A stretch of DNA of 64,000 nt from Mucilaginibacter mali (GCF_013283875.1 NZ_CP054139.1:5394001-5458000), one strand, 5' to 3'. Positions 17,295 to 26,768 are shown, numbered from the stretch's first letter. Notes: generated from the sequence alone by a model not told the origin. Numbers and translations are program-made.

Positions 17295-17852
17295 TCATTC
17301 ATTACTATCAGATTGCTCCATTAAATGAGCGATCCATCTGTTTGCAGTAAAATTAAACTCTTTTGTTAGCGATTGGCTTTTGTCGTTCAACAAATACTGT
17401 TCGTACAATCTTACTTTGGTTGGCGAAATTTGTTCGGCATGTATACTGGCAATCGTTTTCCCAATTCTACAGGTATCCCATAAACTTTCGGGATATTCGC
17501 CCTTAAACTTATATTTTAACACCGTATCCATTATCGCCTCATATTCTTTCATAGTTACGATGGTCTGGTTTGTAACCTTAAATAATTGCGCACGATAAAT
17601 GGTGCTATCTATTTTTAAATCGAATATAACAGGGATCTCTTCTGGTTTACTGTTACCGCAAAAACCCCATTCATCGTCAACAATTAAAGTATCTGTTTTT
17701 AAAAATGGGCTCTTGAGGCTTTTAATGATAGCGGTACGAAGATCGCCTGGTGCAATAACCGGCGTGTTTTTTGAATTTATTCTGTTATTACAGGCAATTG
17801 TTAATAAGACGAGTATAACAAACATCACCGATCTTATATACAAGTATCTCAT
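17295..17852 (-). CDS. Hypothetical lipoprotein
   Basis: A 185-residue protein from the ATG at 17852, which gives a proper lipoprotein signal (MRYLYIRSVMFVILVLL then TIAC, Cys at 21); the frame is open for 56 codons further upstream but those codons overlap pepT. The mature part contains two Cys (GFCGN and DTCRIG) that could form a disulphide, and no motif I recognise. It follows pepT by ten bases on the same strand, so it is probably cotranscribed. Function unknown. Confidence 0.72.
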   Translation of the reverse strand: MRYLYIRSVMFVILVLLTIACNNRINSKNTPVIAPGDLRTAIIKSLKSPFLKTDTLIVDDEWGFCGNSKPEEIPVIFDLKIDSTIYRAQLFKVTNQTIVTMKEYEAIMDTVLKYKFKGEYPESLWDTCRIGKTIASIHAEQISPTKVRLYEQYLLNDKSQSLTKEFNFTANRWIAHLMEQSDSNE

Positions 17853-17862
17853 CACTGTAATT

Positions 17863-19113
17863 TTAGGCTTTCTCCTCCCAAACCATACATAAATGCAATA
17901 TCGTTTGCACCGCCTTTTGCATATCCTGTACCGATACCCACTCCTGCCGGCCATGAAAGGCGTGTTCGCCCGCGAAGATATTAGGGCAAGGCAAGCCCAT
18001 AAACGATAGCCGCGAACCATCTGTACCGCCGCGGATACTTTGTAAATGCGGGGTCATACCCGCGCGCCTGATAGCCTCGATACCGTATTCGGTTATTTGC
18101 GGGTGCTTATCCAGCACCTGTTTCATGTTGCGGTATTGGGGTTTTGTAGTTAGCTGATAGCTTGAGCCCGGGAACTGCTGCAAAACCTTTTCGGTTATAG
18201 TTCGGATCACATCTGCATGCTCTTTTAACTTATCATCCTCAAAATCGCGGATGATAAATTCTATTTCCGCCTGTTCTACGTGGCCTTTTATACCAACCGG
18301 GTGTACAAAACCTTGCTTATCTGATGTGCCCTCGGGCGATAGTTCAAATGGCAGTGCGGCCACAATTTGCCCGGCAATTTTTATGGCGCTTTCCATATTG
18401 CCCTTGGCAAAGCCCGGGTGTGCGCTCACGCCATTAATTATTAGTTTAGCGCCATCGGCACTGAAGGTCTCGTTTTCGATATGTCCGGCGCTTTCACCAT
18501 CCATGGTATAACCGGCATAAGCGCCCAGTTTAGCAATGTTTACTTTATCCACACCGCGGCCAATTTCCTCATCGGGCGTAAACAATATCCTGATCTTTCC
18601 GTGTTTTATCTTCGGGTGGTTTATCAGTTGATAACAGGCATCCATTATTTCGGCTACACCCGCCTTATTATCTGCGCCAAGCAGGGTAGTGCCACTGGCG
18701 GTGATGATATCGTTGCCTATTTGATTTTTCAGGTCGGGGTGTTCGCTCATGCGTAATACCTGTGTGTTGTCATCGGGTAATACCAGATCCTGCCCCTGGT
18801 AATTGCGATGCACAATGGGTTTTACGCCGGTCCCGCTGCAATCGGGCGCGGTATCCATGTGCGAACAAAAGCAGATCACCGGCACATCCTTATCGGTATT
18901 TGATGGGATAGTGGCATAAACGTATCCCTGTTCGTCCAGGTGCGCGTCGGTTACACCCATTTCCAGCAGTTCCTTAACCAGCAGGTGCCCCAGGTCCTTT
19001 TGCTTTTCGGTAGATGGACAGGTTGGCGATTCAGGATCCGACTGCGTATCGATCTGTACATAGCGCAAAAAGCGCTCTTTTAAACTATAGGTTAAATTAT
19101 CTGTATTCATCAT
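17863..19113 (-). CDS. pepT: Peptidase T (tripeptide aminopeptidase)
   Basis: A 416-residue M20-family zinc aminopeptidase that removes the N-terminal residue from tripeptides in the cytoplasm. The first metal motif CSHMDTAPD is near residue 83, GADNKAGVAEIM near 141 and PDEEIGRG near 182, followed by the long PepT-specific DGESAGHIENETFSADGAK stretch (split here) and the C-terminal GGTDGSRLSFMGLP and AFHGRQEWVSVQDM blocks. The length equals the family norm. The start could be either of two consecutive ATG codons. It shares its transcript with the downstream lipoprotein gene. Confidence 0.95.
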   Translation of the reverse strand: MMNTDNLTYSLKERFLRYVQIDTQSDPESPTCPSTEKQKDLGHLLVKELLEMGVTDAHLDEQGYVYATIPSNTDKDVPVICFCSHMDTAPDCSGTGVKPIVHRNYQGQDLVLPDDNTQVLRMSEHPDLKNQIGNDIITASGTTLLGADNKAGVAEIMDACYQLINHPKIKHGKIRILFTPDEEIGRGVDKVNIAKLGAYAGYTMDGESAGHIENETFSADGAKLIINGVSAHPGFAKGNMESAIKIAGQIVAALPFELSPEGTSDKQGFVHPVGIKGHVEQAEIEFIIRDFEDDKLKEHADVIRTITEKVLQQFPGSSYQLTTKPQYRNMKQVLDKHPQITEYGIEAIRRAGMTPHLQSIRGGTDGSRLSFMGLPCPNIFAGEHAFHGRQEWVSVQDMQKAVQTILHLCMVWEEKA

Positions 19114-19197
19114 AAAACACTACAAGATTAACGATGTTATTTTATTTTTGGGAATATTTAAATGATTCGCTTTAAATTTATTAGCTGCTACTAAACA

Positions 19198-19902
19198 TTG
19201 AAAAAATATCTCTTCATTATCGCCTTTTTTATTGGCACTGTTTCGGCAAAAGCACAGTATAATTATTCTGAATGGGGCATTGGCGGTGGCTACGGCACAA
19301 CACGGCCATATTCGGACCTGCGCCAAAATGATACAAACAAAGGCATGTATTTCGACCTGTTTTACAATTACAGTCCTTATCTTCCATTCGCACTGGAGGG
19401 GCAGATAGGTAAACTGTCGGGCGGAAACGACCTTACCGACCCATCGCACCGCTATTTTGTGAACAATTACCTGGCTTTTAATGTTCATGCCGATTTGCAA
19501 CTGGGCGAGATAACCGAATATGAGGGTGATTTTTTTATGCAGCGCTTAAAAGGCTTGTACATGGGGCTGGGCGTAGGCGCCATATTTAATAATATTACCT
19601 CGGTAAGACGTAACGCGGCCGATATTCCCGAGTATGTTTTTCCGGGTAAAGACCACTCTGTTAATGCCCTGATACCGGTAAGATTGGGGTACGAATTTAA
19701 GATCTACAATTACGATGATGAGCCTTTTATGTCCATCAACTTTACCTACACGCATAACCTTACCTTTGCCGAAGGACTTGACGGATATGATGACCCCAAC
19801 AACCATTTTAAAAATAACGCGCAGGATATGTTCAGGGCGATTACAGTGGGCATAAAGATCAACTTCGGCAATTCGGTATCATACATTAAATCCATCAGGT
19901 AA
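19198..19902 (+). CDS. Outer-membrane beta-barrel protein (hypothetical), TTG start
   Basis: A 234-residue protein starting at TTG (no ATG fits the signal peptide KKYLFIIAFFIGTVSAKA-QY). The mature part alternates polar and aromatic residues in amphipathic strands (YNYSEWGIGGGYGTTRPYSD; FMSINFTYTHN), with Gly/Tyr-rich N- and C-terminal strands, which suits an eight- to ten-stranded barrel. It diverges from pepT. A TATTTTTG -10-type box lies at 19143-19150, which would give a leader of about 40 bases. No known family is assigned. Confidence 0.75.
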   Translation: MKKYLFIIAFFIGTVSAKAQYNYSEWGIGGGYGTTRPYSDLRQNDTNKGMYFDLFYNYSPYLPFALEGQIGKLSGGNDLTDPSHRYFVNNYLAFNVHADLQLGEITEYEGDFFMQRLKGLYMGLGVGAIFNNITSVRRNAADIPEYVFPGKDHSVNALIPVRLGYEFKIYNYDDEPFMSINFTYTHNLTFAEGLDGYDDPNNHFKNNAQDMFRAITVGIKINFGNSVSYIKSIR

Positions 19903-19908
19903 ACGGTT

Positions 19909-20265
19909 GTGAACATTGAAACCCTGCGCGAATATTGCATTATTAAACCGGGCGTTACCGAGGGTTTCCCCTTTGGTGAGGACACATTGGTTTTTAAAGT
20001 TGGCGGCAAGATGTTTTTGCTGAGCGGCTTATCCGAAGGCGACCGTTTCAATGTGAAATGCGACCCTGAACTGGTTGTTGAACTGCGTGAACAACACACT
20101 GAAGTACAGCCGGGCTATCACATGAATAAAACGCATTGGAACACCGTTTTTATGAGCGGCAGCCTTACCGAAAAGCAACTGCGCGATATGATAGACCACT
20201 CGTATGATCTTGTACGGAAAAGTTTGCCTAAAAAATTGCAGGCAGAAATAGCGGCAGAAAAATAA
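19909..20265 (+). CDS. MmcQ/YjbR family protein, GTG start
   Basis: A 118-residue protein of the YjbR-like fold (CyaY-like, double-stranded-DNA binding suggested in the family). It opens MNIETLREYCIIKPGVTEGFP and has GEDTLVFKVGGKMFLL, then the KCDPELVVELREQ and HWNTVFMSGSL segments typical of this family, which is of uncertain role. A GTG start at 19909 is chosen because the family starts at this position and no ATG occurs in the right place. It begins 6 bases after the barrel gene stops, so it is probably translationally coupled to it. Confidence 0.85.
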   Translation: MNIETLREYCIIKPGVTEGFPFGEDTLVFKVGGKMFLLSGLSEGDRFNVKCDPELVVELREQHTEVQPGYHMNKTHWNTVFMSGSLTEKQLRDMIDHSYDLVRKSLPKKLQAEIAAEK

Positions 20266-20423
20266 GGGCCGGCATCACCTGTATTTTCAGATTCCCGACA
20301 ATATTGTTGCACAACCGACAAGACAAATGTGTGAATTAGGATATATATTTGATTGTGAGTTTGATGGATGGGGCACTATTTCGCATCTATAAAATCCCTT
20401 TACTACTTAACTGATCGACCAAA

Positions 20424-22172
20424 ATGAAGAGAACTTTACTTATCGCATTGCTAAGTCTTGCTATTATTAGCGCCAAGGCCCAGCTAACACCTTTTGAAAA
20501 AAGCAAAGACAAAAACTACACGGCCACTTATAAAGAAGTGATCAGCTATTATCAGGGGCTGAGCAAGAAGTACCCGCAAATGAAGCTGATCAACTACGGA
20601 ATGACCGATATCGGCAAGCCATTAACGCTGGTGGTATTATCCAAAAATAAAGTGTTCGATCCGGCACAGGTCAAAAAGCAAAACAAACGTGTGCTGCTCA
20701 TCAATAACGGCATCCACCCCGGCGAACCCGAAGGTATTGATGCCAGCATGATGCTGATCCGCGACCTGCTGCAAAAAAATAAACTGCCAAATGATGTGGT
20801 GCTTTGCTTCATCGCCGTTTATAATATTGATGGTTGCCTTAACCGCGGCCTTTCACGTGTAAGCCAAAACGGCCCCGAAGCTTATGGCTTCCGCGGCAAT
20901 TATCGCAATCTTGATTTGAACCGTGATTTTATTAAAGCCGACAGCCGTAACGCTTTGGCCTTTATGCAGATCCTGAACACCTGGAACCCCGAGATTTTTT
21001 TGGATAACCACACCAGCGATGGCGCCGACTACCAGTATGTGATGACGCTGATAGAAACCCAAAAGGATAAGCAAAACCCCATCCTGGCCGACTATACTAC
21101 CAAAACGCTTTCGCCTGAACTGTACAAACGCATGAAACAAAGCGGTTTTGAGATGATCCCTTATGTAGAGGGCGGTCGCGGCGGCACGCCCGACTCGGGC
21201 ATTGTATCTTACCTGGAAACACCACGTTATGCTACCGGTTATACCGCGCAGCATAATATCATCAGCTATATTACCGAAACCCACATGCTGAAGCCCTTTG
21301 ATAAGCGCGTATACAGCACTTATGATTTTATGGTGCACCTGATCGATCTTGTACAACGCGATCACCAGTTGATCGGTAAACTAAAACACGATGCAGACGA
21401 GCAGGTGAAAAACCAAACCAGCTTCGCGATGAACTGGACACTGGATGCATCTAAGTACGACACCATCACCTTTAAAGGTTATGCCGCGCTGCGCAAACCC
21501 AGCGAGGTAAGCGGCATGAGCCGTTTATATTACGACCGCAGTAAGCCCTGGAGCCACCCGATAAAATATTTTAACACTTATAAGGTAACCCAAACGGTTG
21601 ATAAGCCGCTGGCTTATGTGATCCCGCAGGCATGGGGAAAGATCATCGACCTGTATAAACTGAATAATGTAGTGATGCACCGCCTGGCGCACGACACCAC
21701 TGTTGCCCTGCAGGTTTATTACCTGGGCGATTTCACCAACGGACAGCGCCCGTACGAAGGCCACTACCTGCACAGCAATGTAAAGTTAACCACAGTTGAA
21801 CGCAAAATTAAATTTTACGAGGGCGACTATGTGGTATACACTAACCAGGCACTTAACCGTTATATTGTGGAAACGCTGGAGCCGCAGGGTGTCGATTCGT
21901 TCTTCGCGTGGAACTTCTTCGATTCGGTATTGGGGCAAAAGGAGGGGTACTCAGACTATGTATTTGAAGACACGGCCGCCGAGTATCTGAAAAAGAACCC
22001 CGAAGTGCGCAAGCAACTGGACGAAGAAAAAGCGAAGAACCCGCAACTGGCCGGCAGCGGCCGCGCGCAACTGAACTGGGTTTACCAAAACTCGCCTTAT
22101 TACGAGAAAACCTATCAGCGCTACCCTGTAGGCCGTGTGCTTACCGATATAAAATTTGACTTTAAAAAATAA
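20424..22172 (+). CDS. Secreted M14 family zinc carboxypeptidase
   Basis: A 582-residue protein with a signal peptide (MKRTLLIALLSLAIISAKA-Q). The carboxypeptidase domain lies at about 40-330. NNGIHPGEPEGIDA near residue 97 has the HxxE zinc pair, and FLDNHTSDGADYQY near 195 has the third His. The remaining 250 residues form a domain of beta character commonly attached in Bacteroidota M14 proteins. Expected action is hydrolysis of C-terminal residues, or of peptidoglycan-derived peptides, outside the cytoplasm. A TATATTTG box at 20344-20351 is a possible -10 element. It abuts the rhomboid gene with no gap, so both are on one transcript. Confidence 0.9.
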   Translation: MKRTLLIALLSLAIISAKAQLTPFEKSKDKNYTATYKEVISYYQGLSKKYPQMKLINYGMTDIGKPLTLVVLSKNKVFDPAQVKKQNKRVLLINNGIHPGEPEGIDASMMLIRDLLQKNKLPNDVVLCFIAVYNIDGCLNRGLSRVSQNGPEAYGFRGNYRNLDLNRDFIKADSRNALAFMQILNTWNPEIFLDNHTSDGADYQYVMTLIETQKDKQNPILADYTTKTLSPELYKRMKQSGFEMIPYVEGGRGGTPDSGIVSYLETPRYATGYTAQHNIISYITETHMLKPFDKRVYSTYDFMVHLIDLVQRDHQLIGKLKHDADEQVKNQTSFAMNWTLDASKYDTITFKGYAALRKPSEVSGMSRLYYDRSKPWSHPIKYFNTYKVTQTVDKPLAYVIPQAWGKIIDLYKLNNVVMHRLAHDTTVALQVYYLGDFTNGQRPYEGHYLHSNVKLTTVERKIKFYEGDYVVYTNQALNRYIVETLEPQGVDSFFAWNFFDSVLGQKEGYSDYVFEDTAAEYLKKNPEVRKQLDEEKAKNPQLAGSGRAQLNWVYQNSPYYEKTYQRYPVGRVLTDIKFDFKK

Positions 22173-22790
22173 ATGATAGAGATATTTTTAGCCGCTCCCG
22201 TAGCCTGGACCATTTTTGTAGTAACGATAGCCATCAGTTTGCTGGTGTTTTCGCAGGAGCAATTATATGGCCGGTTGATGCTGCACCCCTACAGTGTTTC
22301 CCGTGGGCGTATGCAGTATACCATTATCAGCAGCGGCTTTATTCATAAGGATTGGACGCACCTGATCTTTAATATGATGTCGTTCTATTTCTTTGCTATT
22401 CCATTAGAGCGATATTTTTTGGGGCACTGGCAATTTGGCTTAATTTACTTTGTTTGCCTGATCTTTAGCGATCTGCCAACTATTGTAAAACATCGCGATG
22501 ATTATGGCTACCATAGCCTTGGCGCATCGGGGGCTATCAGCGGGGTGATATTTAGTTGCATATTGTTTGCGCCAACCGCCAGCATGTATCTTATGTTTTT
22601 GCCCATACCAATGCCGGCATGGCTGTTTGGTATATTATATCTTATTTACTGCTGGTACGCCTCTAAACAATCGCGCGATACCATTAATCACGATGCGCAC
22701 TTCTTCGGGGCCATTTGCGGTATTATGGTTACCATTATTTTGAACCATCAAATTATCCCCCATTTTTTAAATCAACTGGGGCTGCATTGA
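22173..22790 (+). CDS. Rhomboid-family intramembrane serine protease
   Basis: A 205-residue membrane protein with six predicted helices. The catalytic Ser is in GASGAISG (about residue 120) and the catalytic His in NHDAHFFGAI (about 174), with the TM2 HLIFNMMSFYFF segment (His and Asn of the oxyanion hole) present. Rhomboids cleave membrane protein substrates within the bilayer. Its start codon directly follows the stop of the M14 peptidase gene, an arrangement that suggests coupled translation. Substrates are unknown. A strong terminator ends the unit. Confidence 0.92.
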   Translation: MIEIFLAAPVAWTIFVVTIAISLLVFSQEQLYGRLMLHPYSVSRGRMQYTIISSGFIHKDWTHLIFNMMSFYFFAIPLERYFLGHWQFGLIYFVCLIFSDLPTIVKHRDDYGYHSLGASGAISGVIFSCILFAPTASMYLMFLPIPMPAWLFGILYLIYCWYASKQSRDTINHDAHFFGAICGIMVTIILNHQIIPHFLNQLGLH

Positions 22791-22807
22791 TAAGTACAAA
22801 AAACACT

Positions 22808-22846
22808 AAAACAAAAACGCCTGCTTCATAGCAGGCGTTTTTGTTT
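22808..22846. terminator. Bidirectional intrinsic terminator
   Basis: AAACAAAAACGCCTGC pairs with GCAGGCGTTTTTGTTT around a short loop. It separates the plus-strand rhomboid unit from the end of the convergent cysS gene and serves both. Confidence 0.88.
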
Positions 22847-24307
22847 CTACATTTTATTCCAGGTGGTTCCGTCCTTGCTGTCTTTTAGCTGGAAGCCTAT
22901 TTTTTGCAGGCCATCGCGTATCTTGTCTGATGTGGCGTAGTCGCTGTTCTTTTTGGCTTCGCCGCGCAGGTTGACGATCATGTCCATCACCTTCGGCAGG
23001 TCGTCGTTAGCGGCAACCTCGTTCTGCAGGCCTAAAACATCCACAATAAATACCTGCATCATATCTTTTAACTGTTGCAGGTTATCAGCATCTATCTTCA
23101 GTTTACCATCGTGCACCGAATTGATGATACGGGTGGCCTCAAATAGTTCGGCTATCAGCACGGGGCTGTTAAAATCATCATTCATGGCATCGTAGCAACG
23201 CTGCCTTAAAGGGGCTATTTCCACTTCGGTAGTGGCCGATGCTTTCAGGCCATCCAGCAGGCTAAAGGCGTTCATCAGGCGTTTAAAGCCTTTTTCCGAT
23301 GCTTCCATGGCATCGTTACCAAAATCCAGCGTGCTACGGTAATGGGCCTGCAGCATAAAGAAGCGCACCGTCATGGGGCTGTAGCCCTTGCTTAATATCT
23401 TGTTATCGCCGCTAAACAACTCGTGCGGCAGGAAGCTGTTGCCTAATGATTTTGACATCTTCTGCCCGTTCACCGTCAGCATATTTGTATGGATCCAATA
23501 AGTGGCCGGGTTATGGCCGCAGCTGGCCACGTTTTGGGCGATCTCGTTGGTGTGGTGGGTAGGCACCAAATCGATACCACCGCCGTGGATATCAAATTGA
23601 TGGCCCAGGTACTTATTACTCATGGCCGAGCACTCCAAATGCCAGCCCGGGAAACCCACGCCCCAGGGCGATGGCCATTTCATCAGGTGTTCGGGTTTGG
23701 CTTTTATCCACAGGGCAAAGTCAAGCTTGCCGCGTTTTTCGTCCTGTCCGCCCAGGTTGCGGGTATTGTTCAGCAGGTCTTCCAGGTTGCGGCCGTTCAG
23801 CACGCCGTAGTCCTGCGTGGCGTTATATTTCTCTACATCAAAATAAACCGAACCGTTTACCTCGTAGGCGTAACCGCGGTTTAGGATCTCTTTTACCAGT
23901 TCTATCTGTTCTATCACGTGGCCGGTAGCTGTTGGTTCGATGCTGGGTGGTAACGTATTCAGCAATTTCATTACATCATGGAAACCTACGGTGTAACGCT
24001 GTACGATCTCCATTGGCTCCAGCTTTTCCAGCTTGGCTTTTTTTGCAATTTTGTCGTCGCCCTCATCCGCATCGCCTTCCAGGTGGCCGGCATCGGTTAT
24101 ATTACGCACATAGCGCACCTTATAACCTACATGGTTAAGATAGCGGAATATCAGATCGAACGATATATAGGTACGGCAATTGCCCATGTGGGCATCGCTG
24201 TAAACGGTAGGGCCGCAAACATACATGCCTACGTGGGGCGGGTTTAGCGGTTTAAAAGCTTCTTTGGTACGGGTTAAAGTGTTGTAAACAAATATATTTT
24301 GTTCCAT
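22847..24307 (-). CDS. cysS: Cysteinyl-tRNA synthetase
   Basis: A 486-residue class I synthetase of usual length. The HIGH-type motif is in CGPTVYSDAHMGN near residue 40, with the preceding Cys among the zinc ligands, and the KMSKS motif is intact (KMSKSLGN) near 284. Other zinc-site parts are in PGWHLECSAMSN and HHTNEIAQ. The C-terminal helical tRNA-binding part ends DGTTWNKM. It attaches cysteine to tRNA-Cys. A TAAGTTTG element lies at 24312-24319 just upstream of the start but without a well-spaced -33 box. Single gene, essential. Confidence 0.96.
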   Translation of the reverse strand: MEQNIFVYNTLTRTKEAFKPLNPPHVGMYVCGPTVYSDAHMGNCRTYISFDLIFRYLNHVGYKVRYVRNITDAGHLEGDADEGDDKIAKKAKLEKLEPMEIVQRYTVGFHDVMKLLNTLPPSIEPTATGHVIEQIELVKEILNRGYAYEVNGSVYFDVEKYNATQDYGVLNGRNLEDLLNNTRNLGGQDEKRGKLDFALWIKAKPEHLMKWPSPWGVGFPGWHLECSAMSNKYLGHQFDIHGGGIDLVPTHHTNEIAQNVASCGHNPATYWIHTNMLTVNGQKMSKSLGNSFLPHELFSGDNKILSKGYSPMTVRFFMLQAHYRSTLDFGNDAMEASEKGFKRLMNAFSLLDGLKASATTEVEIAPLRQRCYDAMNDDFNSPVLIAELFEATRIINSVHDGKLKIDADNLQQLKDMMQVFIVDVLGLQNEVAANDDLPKVMDMIVNLRGEAKKNSDYATSDKIRDGLQKIGFQLKDSKDGTTWNKM

Positions 24308-24375
24308 GGTGCAAACTTACAATTTTTATATATACCTGTAAGTTCAAATGAATGTAAAGTAATGAAGTGATGAAT

Positions 24376-24425
24376 TAACCACGGAGGACACAGAGGGAGG
24401 AGCAAAGAGGGCACGGAGCTTTGCA
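24376..24425. repeat. CACGGAGGACACAGAG dispersed repeat, copy 1
   Basis: A short degenerate repeat beginning AACCACGGAGGACACAGAGG. A relative occurs at 43780-43830. Such units are scattered intergenic repeats; no function is seen. Confidence 0.5.
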
Positions 24426-24445
24426 ATAGGGCAAATAAATATGAA

Positions 24446-24784
24446 TTAAAAGTGTATCTCTAACAAACCTAATTCATCATTTTGCAAGAACGCGCCTATT
24501 GTGAAAAGTTCTTTCTTAAGGCAATTCGCAATTTCGGCAGTACTGCAATTCCCGGTGCGCAGCCATATGATCTTGGGCGGGAAAGAATAAAGATTTTGCA
24601 ATTCGGAAAAATCCTCATCGAATGTAAGGATATGATATTGATTAGCTTTGGCAAATCGCCATATAAATATATCGGATACTCTGTTCTCAATATCAATCTC
24701 GTTCGCGGGCAAAATATCCCAATCGGGTAGAAGTTTTTTTAATCGCCAGGATATATTTTCATCCGAGATAAGGCGAACGCTCAT
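24446..24784 (-). CDS. DUF5615 PIN-like toxin candidate
   Basis: A 112-residue protein. The opening RLISDENISWRL and the FDEDFSEL segment are the acidic pieces expected in the PIN-like (VapC-related) DUF5615 fold, and the middle ends with the ILTFDEDF signature. DUF5615 proteins are paired with DUF433 proteins in type II toxin-antitoxin modules, and are thought to be ribonucleases, though most are unproven. Here it overlaps the preceding DUF433 gene by four bases (both on the minus strand), the typical antitoxin-first coupling. Confidence 0.82.
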   Translation of the reverse strand: MSVRLISDENISWRLKKLLPDWDILPANEIDIENRVSDIFIWRFAKANQYHILTFDEDFSELQNLYSFPPKIIWLRTGNCSTAEIANCLKKELFTIGAFLQNDELGLLEIHF

Positions 24785-25017
24785 GCTACTTTTATAATAC
24801 GTTCTTTATTAGCCGCGTAAGCAAGGCATGCCAGCAATTGATCTTGAGTTAATTGCGGAAAATCGGAGAGTATCTCTTCCTGACTCATTCCGGAGGCTAG
24901 CCATTGCAAAACATCGTATACTGTAATACGGGTACCCTTAATAACAGGTTTACCAAACCTTACTTCCGGGTTCACTTCTATGTATAACTTATAATCGATG
25001 TGCTGTGACATATACAA
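24781..25017 (-). CDS. DUF433 antitoxin candidate
   Basis: A 78-residue protein (an ATG two codons downstream is equally possible as start). The sequence has GKPVIKGTRITVYDVL, LASGMSQEEILSDFPQLTQDQLLACLAYA: the KGTR and winged-helix-like pattern of DUF433, usually the antitoxin of the pair with DUF5615. It likely binds the toxin and the shared promoter. A CAAAATTA element (TAATTTTG on the minus strand, 25015-25022) overlaps the first start, which would place the message start close to or beyond it, favouring the downstream ATG. Confidence 0.85.
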   Translation of the reverse strand: MYMSQHIDYKLYIEVNPEVRFGKPVIKGTRITVYDVLQWLASGMSQEEILSDFPQLTQDQLLACLAYAANKERIIKVA

Positions 25018-25184
25018 AATTAATTAAATTTTCTCAAATTATATATCGCGATTACAGATGCGACCAATACCGCAGTTATACCCAAATCCCTACCTATAAG
25101 TCTGTATCTCGCACCATCCTGTAAAATGGTTGATACATACAACTATCTGCAAACCGTACTATTATATCTTCGTTGTTGAAAAAC

Positions 25185-25652
25185 ATGAACGAAGTAACAG
25201 AACCCGTTTCGCGTAAGCTGATACATCTGGCTAAAATATACCTGAATGTCCTGTCGGAAAGGCTGGGTCATTTGGATATTGACCGCTATTGGTACTTCCT
25301 TTCGGTGATACGCGCTAACGATGGCCAGCTTACCCAAAAAGCCCTGGGCGATAAGATGGGAAAGGATAAATCGGCTGTAGTAAATATCATTGATAATCTG
25401 GCCGAACGTGGGTATGTTTATAGGGAAATAAACCCGGCCGACAGGCGGCAGCACCTGCTGCGTGTAACCGAAAAAGCCAACCGGGAAGTACCCGAAATGC
25501 TGACCACTTTCGACGAACTTAACGCGCTGGTGGCAGGCGATATCCCGGCGCAGGAACTGGAAATATTCTTCAGGGTGTTGCTGCAAATGGAAGACAACCT
25601 GAAACCTTATGCCACGCAGGAAATGAACATAAAACTTAACCTTAACAAGTAA
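25185..25652 (+). CDS. MarR-family transcriptional regulator of the efflux operon
   Basis: A 155-residue winged-helix protein from the ATG at 25185 (the frame reaches up to a TTG at 25173). Helix-turn-helix elements are in LTQKALGDKMGKDKSAVVNII with the wing at REINPADRRQHLLRVTEKAN, the typical MarR DxR wing. It is 16 bases upstream of the RND efflux adaptor gene and on the same strand, so the likely role is repression of the efflux operon, relieved by ligand. The ligand cannot be predicted. Confidence 0.9.
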   Translation: MNEVTEPVSRKLIHLAKIYLNVLSERLGHLDIDRYWYFLSVIRANDGQLTQKALGDKMGKDKSAVVNIIDNLAERGYVYREINPADRRQHLLRVTEKANREVPEMLTTFDELNALVAGDIPAQELEIFFRVLLQMEDNLKPYATQEMNIKLNLNK

Positions 25653-25668
25653 TTCAATAAAACACAAT

Positions 25669-26763
25669 ATGAAGATCAGGTATATTGCATACATCATAAT
25701 TGCCTTGATAATAGGCTATTTGGTTTACAGCAAGCTTTGGGGCGCAAAAGCCAAAGAGGCAGCGGCGGCAACAGGCGGCGCCGGCGGTAAAGGCGGCAAG
25801 GGCGGCAAAAAGAAGGGCGGCCCCATTCCCGTTAAAGTAATGATCGTTAAGGATACGACGGTGATCAACAACATCGACGTTACCGGTTCTATCGATGCCA
25901 ACGAAAAGGTAAACCTGATCAGCCAAACGGCTGGCAATATCACCGGCATTTACTTTAAGGAGGGTAGCTATGTAAGCAAGGGCCAGCTGCTGGTAAAGGT
26001 TTACAACCAGGATCTGCAGGCATCGTACCAGCAGGTGCAATACCAGGTGGCCTTAGCCAAGCAAACCGAATACCGCAACAAGATATTGCTGGAAAAAGAA
26101 GCGATCAGTAAAGAGGAGTACGAAACATCGTTAACCAGCCTTAACTCGCTTAATGCCCAGGGCGATATGATAAAAGCCCAGATAGCCCGTACCGAGATCC
26201 GTGCGCCGTTTAGCGGTACTATTGGTTTGCGTAATGTTAGTCCGGGTGGCTACCTGTCGCCATCAACCTCTATCGCTACGCTGGTCAATATCGATCCGGC
26301 TAAGCTGACGTTCTCGGTACCGGAACGTTACCTGCCGTTGATACAGCCTGGGGCTAATATCAGCTTTACCGTAGCCAGCAGCAATAAAAAATACAATGCC
26401 AAGGTATATGCTATCGAGCCGGCTATCGATGCTACCTCGCGCACCATCACTATCCGCGCGCAGGCTGCTAACCCTAAAAACGAGTTAAAGGCAGGCGCTT
26501 TCGCTAAGATCAACCTAACGCTCGATCAGATCCCGAAAACCATTATGGTGCCTACCGAGGTAGTTATCCCCGATTTGAAAAGCAGCAAGGTATTCCTGGT
26601 TAAAAAAGGCGTAGCCACACCACAATTTGTAAAAACCGATCTGCGTACCGATACCAGGATCCAAATTACCGACGGCCTGAAGCCGGGAGATAGTTTGATC
26701 GTGTCGGGCATTATACAAATGCGCCCTAAAGTGGCCTTAAAAATTACTAAAGTTATTAAATAA
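25669..26763 (+). CDS. RND efflux periplasmic adaptor (membrane fusion protein)
   Basis: A 364-residue HlyD-like adaptor. It starts with an N-terminal membrane anchor (MKIRYIAYIIIALIIGYLVY), then an unusual run of Gly, Lys and Ala (about residues 27-50). Barrel-sandwich lipoyl halves are at DVTGSIDANEKVNL and APFSGTIGLRNVSPGG, separated by a coiled-coil hairpin, followed by a beta-barrel and membrane-proximal domain. It bridges the inner-membrane pump and the outer-membrane channel, both encoded directly downstream with 5-base gaps. Confidence 0.93.
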   Translation: MKIRYIAYIIIALIIGYLVYSKLWGAKAKEAAAATGGAGGKGGKGGKKKGGPIPVKVMIVKDTTVINNIDVTGSIDANEKVNLISQTAGNITGIYFKEGSYVSKGQLLVKVYNQDLQASYQQVQYQVALAKQTEYRNKILLEKEAISKEEYETSLTSLNSLNAQGDMIKAQIARTEIRAPFSGTIGLRNVSPGGYLSPSTSIATLVNIDPAKLTFSVPERYLPLIQPGANISFTVASSNKKYNAKVYAIEPAIDATSRTITIRAQAANPKNELKAGAFAKINLTLDQIPKTIMVPTEVVIPDLKSSKVFLVKKGVATPQFVKTDLRTDTRIQITDGLKPGDSLIVSGIIQMRPKVALKITKVIK

Positions 26764-26768
26764 GGGTT

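Noticed and set aside
17295..18020. A 241-codon version of the lipoprotein gene next to pepT
   Set aside because: The first 56 codons overlap pepT and lack a signal sequence; the start at 17852 gives a proper lipobox.
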